Notes under the pieces: model-generated | Told to the model about the DNA's origin: nothing | The model's database searches: none | What the model saw: the letters and a program-made list of their open reading frames with translations, nothing else | From: Diaporthe sp. PMI_573 | Lineage: Eukaryota > Ascomycota > Sordariomycetes > Diaporthales > Diaporthaceae | DNA length: 64,000 nucleotides | Reading direction: 5' to 3' | Assembly: GCA_021399435.1 (NCBI GenBank) | Contig: JAJTUP010000034.1 | Location: 124,001-188,000 of the forward strand | Part shown: positions 56,131 through 64,000 of the stretch, one piece after another | Numbering within the stretch: the stretch's first letter is position 1 | Layout: every line of letters starts with the position of its first letter | Position numbers and translations under genes: made by a program

Positions 56131-57010
56131 TTTGGGTGTGGATGACTTTGTCTTGATCGAGAGGTTGGATCGGGAATGCAAAGTTTCGCCGTCTATCCGT
56201 CAAACCTTTTTCACACAGGTGAGTGGAAGTTAGAAAGCAACGCAGCCAGCAGCATTTCTTTAAATATGTCTTGTGTTGTCTACTACTTTCAGAGAATTAA
56301 TGGGCTTTCTCTTATTTGTATGGTGAGATATTGTTCTGTGTGGGTTGCGCAGTTCTCAGGAAGGTCTTCAGTGGTAGCCGTCGTGATCCCATGACGGGTT
56401 GTATTGTTCTGCTGGTATTTACCTATTTGGCATCTTTGAAGGCATCGTGGCTCGGTGCACATGTGGGGTCTGGTCACAGAATAAGAGAGGTATTGAGTTA
56501 AAGCACAAGCTGTCCGCGATCCAATACTGCTCTGTGAACAATGATCCTGCCAAACATGTCATTGATCCGGTTGCGACCTGCTATGAAGTGATCGTTGGCC
56601 TTGTGGAAAACAACAAACACATTAATCTTCACATCACCGACACCCAGTACAAAACTGGCTATAGGATAACTGCATGACAAGAAACACCAAGTGGTCGCCC
56701 CTATCCCATTCAATAGCGACACAGGCAGAACCAAGACTCTAACTTTCCGATTCTGCTTTTGGTCACCAACATAATGTCGCAATATGCGTTAATATTGTTG
56801 GTGCAAAACTCCCCGTTGTTCCGGGGATTACAGCACAAAACAACAACCAAGACGTCAAGAGTCCATTATAGACAGTAACACAGCAGGAGCATGCTATAAA
56901 TCTATTTGCGTTTTAAGTCTGGACACAAGTCCTAGGTGTTGATTGGGACATACTACAATGGATCTGTACGTCATAGGGCTTGCATGGAAAATTAGAAATA
57001 AATTTAGTAA
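56131..57010. other. Intergenic
   Basis: About 880 bp between two leftward genes; AT-rich, with no frame of interest. Confidence 0.4.
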
Positions 57011-58001
57011 TTACTCCAGCTCAGCAATGGGGCTGCCCCTCGCCGATGTCCTTCGAGGATAAGGAGGTGCCAGGCCTCCATTTGCACTCGAGCCATCTCT
57101 GGACGTCCTTGATGATCCCAACGATGAATACGAAACCCTCCCATGCGAGGACACCGTATCGACAGGTGACACAATCGACGTCCCACCACCTCGCAGCTCT
57201 GCATCGCTAGCCAAGTGTTTGGGAAACTGCATCGACGGGCGACCGTCTAGTTCCCGAGGAGATGCTGCCGAGTAGTTCTCGCGCCAGGCGACTGGGTCAT
57301 ACATCGACACAGCCTGGGACCCTGGGTTTCCGGGACTATCTATCATGGCGCGGACGCTGTCCGTAGCCGGGTTGAATCCCTCGTCCCTCTCAGATTGTGG
57401 CTGCTTCCTCCGATGATACCACATCAGGGTGGATATAATAAAAAGAATGACCATAATTCCTCCGATTGATGACCCGACGGCTACCCCGGCGACTTGTCCT
57501 GAACCCATTTGCTGAGGGCTTGCGGTTGCGGTGGAGACCTCTACTGTTGATGTTTGGGTGCTGGTTGAACGTGGCGTGCTGGATGAAGTCCTAGTACTCG
57601 TAGATAGGGCTGTGGGCAAGACCAATGGTTAGAATTAGCCCGCGCACTCTCATGAATCGCTGTGGCACCTCATCTTGGCGTAGCTCACTTGACAATGGTG
57701 TTGCGGCTCCATGAACGGCAGGAACATTGAGGGGCCCCCCAGATAGAGCACATAGGGTGCCTCCATCTGACTCAACGCAAGTACTCGTGGGGCCACAGCA
57801 GAATCCATCTCCACAGTCTGTTGGGAATAAGGTAGGACAATCGCTTTGCCGCTTACGGTGAGAAATCGAAACAGCGACTTCTGTGCCTGGTGCCATTTTT
57901 TCCAGCAGTCTTGGGCTGGCAGTTGATAATGATGACCACCGGGAACCACATCGAATGGGTTTACGAGGCCGGACTGCGGCTGCCTTGCGGATCGCTCTCA
58001 T
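57011..58001 (-). CDS. Single-pass membrane protein with Cys-rich ectodomain, ~303 aa
   Basis: Exons 58001-57689 and 57609-57011 (intron 79 nt). The ectodomain has SDCPTLFPTDCGDGFCCGP, with a disulfide-type Cys pattern, then a Ser/Thr-rich stalk (STSTRTSSSTPRSTSTQTS) likely O-glycosylated. A membrane helix (GSSIGGIMVILFIISTLMWY) and a ~120-aa basic/Ser-rich cytoplasmic tail with RRK next to the membrane follow. This layout resembles fungal Mid2/WSC-like surface sensors, but no such domain is identified. With the start at 58001 there is no good signal peptide; a small upstream exon or a different first exon is likely. The 5' end is therefore uncertain. Confidence 0.6.
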
Positions 58002-60339
58002 AAGTATTTATCCATTGGGACCGGGGTGAATGCGTCTAGACAGATCATCTGCGCAGCACTCACTACCGGACAAAGCTAAGCCGGTACTAGGACTAGGCAC
58101 GATATCATCACCGTATATCCTGAGATCCAAGGCTATATGGACAGCAGAACAGTGATTGGGCCGACGTCATGCAGCCACGTTTTCTGCTCTCAAATTGCCT
58201 CAATAGGCCTGGCAGCGGGAACACGATCGATCGAACTGCCGTCCTGTCAACGAATGTTTCACCCCATGCACATGCAGCATGCCAACCCAATTGGACATTG
58301 TCACCATGCCGTAGGGTGGGAAGAATGCGACTGTAGGACGGGACGGCCCACCGAGGCTCGTGGGCCTGCATGTGAAGTTCGGGAAGGGAGGAGATGGTCC
58401 GGGAAGCCTTAGCAATGGCGATAGCCACGTCCGCCACAAATTCCGCCCAATGACATAACGGAGGAGATACTATTACCATAACCGTTCAGCGATGGAGCTT
58501 TCGGGGGTGTTCGTCTGATATGCTGCGGTTTTATTTCAATGCTCAATCACAGTCCGAACGGGCCGAGGCTGAACCGAGTTGACGGACAAGGACGACCCAG
58601 CTGCCGTGTGGGGGTGTAGTGCTGGAGGGTTGAAATCGATTTGAAGCGGTGGCAGGGCAGTGCAAGGCAGACCGTCGGAATCGGCACCAGCAAGCAGAAG
58701 ACGACGGCATATACACAGTAACGGCAGATCTCCGATGGTGAGGTTGACCTCAATCCCCTGCTTGACGTCCAAGGAAGTGTGCAACGGTTTGCAGACGGCG
58801 GGCACGATGGCTGTACTTTGTCAGGCTCGCTTTCGAACGGCATGAAGTGGATCGCTTGGCAGCACTCTTCCTGTCGAAGATGGTTGGGGCATTGATCTAT
58901 TCTGGGAGATGGGGTTGAGGTGAGGAACATGACTGCCAGAGTAGCACCGCTTGTGTAGTGAACTCAAAACTTCTGTGCCCCGCTTGGCTGCCCGTTTGGC
59001 ATTGGCTGCAGGATGGATCGAGCTGGTGGCCGCGGGGTTGCAAGAGTCAGTCAATGGAGCCTAGCAGGACAGTATCCTTTGGTTAGATTCGATCCAGAGA
59101 ACAGACCAAGATGTTCCCGGTCCGTAGTTTGATATTTGTCGGTGGGCATTCCTCAGAAGAAGGACGGGGCATGGCGCGGCATGGTGTGGCGTGGTGTGGT
59201 CTTCGGTGCTTCGCCTCCAGTGTTGCACATCAGCCGAGGCCTACGGGCGCGAGTGGAGCTGGGATCGGTGGAGTTGTTGGAGCGGTGCCGAATCTACGGG
59301 CCTTGGGGGGAATTGAGGAGCCAGGAGCCGGTGCCAGGGGACTGGGCCAGTATTTCGCGTCGCCATTAACTGGGCTGGTGGGCTGGGACTCGGAGAGCGG
59401 AGGGTGAGCTGATCTGATCTGACCAGGTCTGTAAGGTTTGGTCCGTCTGGTTACACAGTACCTAGGTTTGGTCTGCCTTGTCGGTTTGGGCGGCTTGTTG
59501 GTGCAGAGACGCCTTGCTAGGTTGCTTCCTGCACGTCAAAGAACAAACGTCAGGGAGCGTCAGGCAGGTGGGACCCGGCCGTTCCGACGACCTCGGCAGG
59601 TGCTCCCCTGCTGGTGGGATGTAACCCTACCCCCCCCCCAAAGCTGCTACGTCCGCCAATGCTCCCTTGCATCAACCCTCGTTACCCGCTGCCGTTCATT
59701 CGCTCGCCCTTCGATTCAACTGTTGGACCGTGACACGGCCGGGTGGCTGCGACAACATCAATCAATCGATATGCACATGTCCCCGTCGGCCTTTTCAGGC
59801 CCCACCGTGTCGGCCCCGTCGGACTTGGACTGCTGTCTTACCCCAAATCCGTCTCCGCTCCTCCGCCTTCCTGGTCTCAGCAAAAGTACGCGAGCTGAGC
59901 AAGCCGTGCCATCTGGCAGAACCAGGAACCGCACCAAGTGGCTCGGGGCTGCGCCAGCTTGGCCAGGACCTTTGTCATGTCCTGCAGGGTAATTTTGTCT
60001 CGACGTTGTTAGCGTCAGCATTGCATGATGCCATGCCATGGTCCTCTGCAGGGGCCTGCTGAGGATCTGGTGGATCTAGAGAACCGCCGCTTCCTGTCCA
60101 CAGCCAATGACGCCGGCCCTGTTGACCATACCATGCCGTGTTATGTGTCTGTGTATCTGCCACCGTGCACCAGCTCTGTTGTGGTTCATCCGCAATGCTT
60201 TTCGTGTCACCGAGACCCGGGCCATATATAATGAATTCTATGCCCATCCCCTCGGACGCGCCTCCTGTGCCCTTCTCAAACCACCCCAGACCTCACCTGA
60301 TCTCAATTGTCCACTTCACACGCCGAGGGACACGACAAC
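58002..60339. other. Long intergenic, divergent region
   Basis: About 2.3 kb, GC-rich in its second half, with a C homopolymer near 59630, a GGCATGGCGC/GGTGTGGCGTGG-like run near 59168-59200 and one TACCTAGG at 59459. No frame shows family features or a splice structure. It probably holds the promoters of the genes at 58001 (-) and 60340 (+). Confidence 0.45.
60224..60231 (+). promoter_or_regulatory. TATA box candidate for CYP505
   Basis: ATATATAA about 110 bp upstream of the ATG at 60340, followed by pyrimidine-rich sequence as usual in fungal promoters. Confidence 0.5.
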
Positions 60340-63300
60340 ATGGCGGACAACACGGTGCCCATCCCACAGCCCCCAGGGCTGCCACTTTTGGGCAACATCA
60401 ATGATATCAACCCCGAGTTTCCCCTCGGGTCCATGATCAACATGGCAGACAAATACGGTGTATGCTCGATGCTGTGTACCCAGTGCCCCTGGCTGGAATC
60501 TCATGCTCACATATTGTACAGGAGATCTACCGCCTAAGTCTTCCAGGGAGAAGCGTAGTCGTCATATCCACGCAGGCTTTGGTCAACGAGGTCTGCAACG
60601 AGAAGCGCTTCAAGAAGGATGTTGCCAAGGTTCTTGAGGAGGTGAGGGCTGGCGTCCATGATGGGCTTTTCACAGCACACGCCGACGAGCCGAACTGGGG
60701 CATCGCTCACAGAGTGCTCATGCCTGCCTTCGGCCCAATGAGCATCCAGGCCATGTTCCCTGAGATGCATGACATTGCGAACCAATTGGCAATGAAGTGG
60801 GCTCGCCATGGCCCAAACCAGCCCATTATGGTCACAGACGAGTTCACGAGGCTCACTCTCGATACCCTCGCCCTGTGCTCCATGGACTACAGGTAAATTT
60901 TCTGATTCCCACAAATCCCCCCCCCCCCATCATCTGTTTTCTGTCTCGTGTGATGTCTTGGAGACATCCCTGGGCCTGGAGATGCCCCTTCAGATATCCG
61001 GGCAAGGTCAAAATCAAGATATCCAACTGAGAGTGGTAACAGATTCAACTCGTTCTATCATGACGAGATGCATCCATTTATTGAGGCCATGGGGGATTTT
61101 CTGGTCGAGTCCGGCAACAAGACGAGACGCCCGCCTTTCACATCTATCTTCTACCGCGAGGCCGACCGCAAGTACGAGCGGGATATCGAGATCCTCCGGA
61201 AAACAGCCGACGACGTGCTGAAGGCGAGAAAAGAGAACCCTACCGACCGGAAGGATCTCCTGAACGCTATGTTGAACGGGGTGGATCCCAAGACTGGGCA
61301 AAAGATGACTGACCAGTCCATCGCGGACAATCTCATAACCTTCCTGATTGCTGGCCACGAGACCACATCAGGAATGCTGTCATTTGCATTCTACAATCTG
61401 CTGAAGAACCCCGAGACATACCGGAAGGCCCAGGAAGAAGTGGACGAGGTCGTCGGAACCGGACCCATCGTTGTCGACCACGTGAAGCAGCTGCAGTACA
61501 TTCAGGCCGTTTTGAGGGAAACCCTCAGACTGACTGCCACCATCCCTAACATTGCGGTCAAACCGCTTCAAGATACGGTCATTGGCGGCAAGTACGCAGT
61601 CGGCGCCAACGAGTCCATCGCGCTTCTGGTTGCCAAGTCTCAGGTCGATCCCGCTGTCTTCGGTGAGACTGCTCACGAATTTATTCCGGACAGGATGTTG
61701 GAGGATAACTTCAACCGACTGAACAGGGAATTCCCCAATGCTTGGAAGCCCTTCGGAAACGGCATGCGAGCTTGCATAGGCCGGCCGTTCGCGTGGCAGG
61801 AGGCCGTTTTGGTGATAGCGATGTTATTGCAAAACTTCAACTTCATGCCGGACGACCCAAATTATCACCTCAGCATCAAGCAGACGCTTACCATCAAGCC
61901 CAAGGATTTCCTTATGCGGGCTTCACTCCGACACGGCCTTACCCCGACACAACTGGAGCACCGTCTCAACGGGACCACTGCGCCCCCCACCCCTCTCGAG
62001 AACTCAGTGGCTAGTCTTTCGTTGCAGTCAGGGGCAAAGGGCAAGCCCATGGCCATCTACTATGGGTCAAACAGCGGCACCTGCGAGGCCCTTGCTCAAC
62101 GCCTTGCCTCGGACGCCCCGAGCCACGGCTTTAGCGCCGCGGTGGTTGACTCTCTTGATGCCGCAAACCAGAATTTGCCCACTGACAGACCTGTTGCCAT
62201 CATCACCGCTTCATATGAAGGCGAACCACCAGACAACGCAGCACTGTTCTGCAACTGGATTCAAGGCCTCAAGGGCAAGGAGCTGGAGGACGTGTCGTAT
62301 GCGGTCTTCGGCTGCGGCCACCGTGACTGGTCCTCAACCTTTCACAAGATCCCAAAAATGTGCGACGCAACAATTGAAAAGTTTGGCGGCAAGAGAATAG
62401 CGCCTCTGGGAGTAGCTGACGCCGCGGATGGTGACATGTTCACCAAATTTGAGTCCTGGGAGGATGAGGTCTTCTGGCCAGCTATGAAAGAGAAATATGG
62501 GATCGATGGGAACGACAAGGATGGAGAAGGCCTGCAAGGCGGATTGTCGGTCGAAATCTCGACACCTCGATCCTCCACACTTCGCCAAGACGTCAAGGAG
62601 GCCGTCGTTGTCGAAACCCGCAATCTCACATCCCCTGAGGCTCCTACGAAGAAGCATATTGAGATCCAACTGCCCAGCGACATGTCCTATTCGGCAGGGG
62701 ATTACTTGGCAATTCTTCCCATCAATCCGAAGGAGATTGTGCACCGAGCCCTCCGCCGCTTCCAGCTGCCATGGGACGCTCACATCACCATCAGCAGCCA
62801 AAGCCAGACCACCCTGCCTACCGGCTCATCCGTGCCAGCATCTGATGTGCTCGGTGCCTATGTCGAACTAGCTCAACCCGCGACAAAACGCAGCGTTGCT
62901 GCCCTGACAGAGGCTACAAAGGACGAAGAGACCAAGGCTGCGCTCCGGAACTTGGGCGGTGAGAACTACCTCTCCGAAGTCAGCGTAAAACGCCTCTCAG
63001 TCCTCGACCTCTTGGAGAAGTTCCCATCAGTCGAGCTTCCCTTTGCCACTTTCCTCTCTCTCCTCCCGCCAATGCGTGTTCGGCAGTACTCCATCTCTTC
63101 ATCACCGCTTTGGAACCCTAACCACCTGACCCTGACGTACGCCGTCCTCGACGCGCCAGCCCTTTCTGGAACTGGCCAACGCTACGTGGGTGTCGCCACA
63201 AGCTATCTCGCGAGCCTCGAGGTAGGCGACAAGCTGCATGTTGCGATCAGGCCGTCGCACGCGAGCTTCCACCTGCCGGTGGACAGCGAGAGGACGCCGG

Positions 63301-63770
63301 TGCTGTGCATCGCGGCGGGCTCCGGGCTGGCGCCGTTCCGCGGCTTCATCCAGGAGAGGGCGGCCATGCTCGGGGCCGGCAGGAAGCTGGCACCCGCGAT
63401 CCTCTTCTTCGGCTGCCGCAGCCCGGATCAGGACGACCTGTACCGCGAGGAGCTGGACAAGTGGGAGGCGTCCGGCGCGGTGGACGTGCGCCGCGCATAC
63501 AGCCGGCAGTCTGACGCAAGCGAGGGCTGCGTCCACGTACAAGACCGGCTGTGGCGGGACCGCAGAGAGGTTCAGGCGCTGTGGGAGCAGGGTGCCAAGG
63601 TCTATGTGTGCGGTTCCCGCGGTGTGGGCGATGCCGTGAGGGATGTGGCGATCAAGATGTACGTGGAGGGCGCCAAGGAGAACCACGGAAAGGACTTGAG
63701 CGTCGAGGAGGCGACGCAGGCCTTCGACGCAGTGAGGAACGAAAGGTACGCCACGGATGTGTTTGACTGA
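60340..63770 (+). CDS. CYP505-type P450-reductase fusion (fatty-acid hydroxylase), 1,072 aa
   Basis: Exons 60340-60459, 60522-60892 and 61043-63770. The P450 part has the PQPPGLPLLGNI start, the I-helix AGHETTSG, ETLR and the heme loop FGNGMRACIGR (Cys ~408). A linker near residue 490 leads to a flavodoxin-like FMN domain (IYYGSNSGTCEAL) and then an FAD/NADPH reductase domain with RQYSISSSP, GSGLAPFRGF and VYVCGSRGVGD. This is the self-sufficient layout of bacterial P450 BM3 and fungal P450foxy (CYP505), which hydroxylate fatty acids near the omega end using NADPH. There is no N-terminal anchor. Some CYP505 members serve in secondary metabolism; nothing here decides between these roles. Confidence 0.95.
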
Positions 63771-63931
63771 TTAGGCAACACATTGGAATCATAAGCTGGT
63801 ATCAGATACCGAAAAGGCAGGTTTGGGTTCATAAAGGCCAAATGATACGGAGTTTACAGATTGGACAGATTCATTAAATTTCATGCTCTCTTATCTTTTT
63901 TGCGCATGTATGTCTCTTCTACAACATCAAA
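63771..63931. other. Convergent 3' region
   Basis: About 160 bp between CYP505 (+) and the probable gene end at 63932 (-). AT-rich, UTR-like. Confidence 0.35.
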
Positions 63932-64000
63932 TCATGGTCGTGACTTGTTCTGATGAGCCTTGAACTCGCGCACGAGCGTCTCCCTGCTCCATCCCTCCTC
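63932..64000 (-). CDS. Probable C-terminus of a gene running off the right edge
   Basis: On the minus strand the last 69 bases read an open frame ending with REFKAHQNKSRP and a TGA at 63934-63932. The composition (charged, helical) fits a protein C-terminus, and the convergent placement is plausible. With 22 residues no family can be named, and chance cannot be excluded. Confidence 0.35.
   Translation of the reverse strand, partial: EEGWSRETLVREFKAHQNKSRP

Overview
This window looks like nuclear DNA of a filamentous ascomycete (Pezizomycotina, most likely Sordariomycetes). The genes carry short introns of about 50-190 nt with GTRAGT donors, CTRAC branch points and YAG acceptors. The families are typical of that group: a Clr5-domain protein, a CYP505 P450-reductase fusion, fungal peptidylarginine deiminase, GH16, a Dal5-type MFS transporter, and an F-box/ankyrin protein. 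I cannot name the species. I see no rRNA, tRNA or CRISPR array. All exon limits were worked out by hand from splice signals, reading phase and family knowledge.

Layout. 1-2.9 kb: the 5' end of a probable trichodiene-synthase-like terpene cyclase (-) diverges from a CYP58-like P450 (+), apparently the edge of a sesquiterpenoid (possibly trichothecene-type) cluster that continues to the left. 3.9-6.2 kb: Clr5-domain protein (-). 8.4-9.9 kb: FAD-linked oxidase (+) broken by an in-frame TAA. 10.3-12.2 kb: secreted peptidylarginine deiminase (-). 12.2-15.4 kb: non-coding, with a perfect 9 x 15 bp minisatellite. 15.4-18.7 kb: 1,085-aa repeat-rich, probably mitochondrial membrane protein (+). 19.3-21.8 kb: two small hypothetical proteins (-). 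24.3-26.2 kb: FHA protein of the Tos4/Plm2 type (+). 27.3-30.8 kb: NRPS-like adenylation-thiolation-reductase (-). 32.3-36.7 kb: F-box/ankyrin gene (-) interrupted by a hAT-type DNA transposon. 37.7-39.6 kb: SET/MYND protein (-). 39.8-41.9 kb: P450 with an unusual C-terminal tail (-). 43.1-44.4 kb: AIFM2/FSP1-like oxidoreductase (+). 46.1-47.1 kb: GH16 (+). 49.0-51.2 kb: MFS transporter (+). 51.5-53.3 kb: amidase (-). 54.7-56.1 kb: amidoligase-family protein (-). 57.0-58.0 kb: single-pass membrane protein (-). 60.3-63.8 kb: CYP505 (+). A probable C-terminus (-) runs off the right edge.

The most notable signal is a set of repeated spliceosomal introns. Three copies of a ~190-nt sequence (family A) form one intron of the NRPS-like reductase and two introns of the MFS transporter, genes 19 kb apart and on opposite strands. 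A second ~104-nt family (B) forms one intron of the 1,085-aa protein gene and another of the same transporter. Each is a whole intron that begins at GTAAG, ends at AG and leaves the reading frame exact. This is the pattern of introner-like elements, that is, of recent intron gain. The second notable structure is the hAT element at 34142-35312: it has 21-bp perfect terminal inverted repeats, an 8-bp target duplication and a BED-finger ORF remnant. Conceptual removal of the element with one target copy leaves a continuous 1,016-aa host frame.

Beyond the cluster edge at the left I see no strong co-functional gene group. The rest reads as an accessory region rich in oxidoreductases, secreted enzymes and mobile or repeated DNA.
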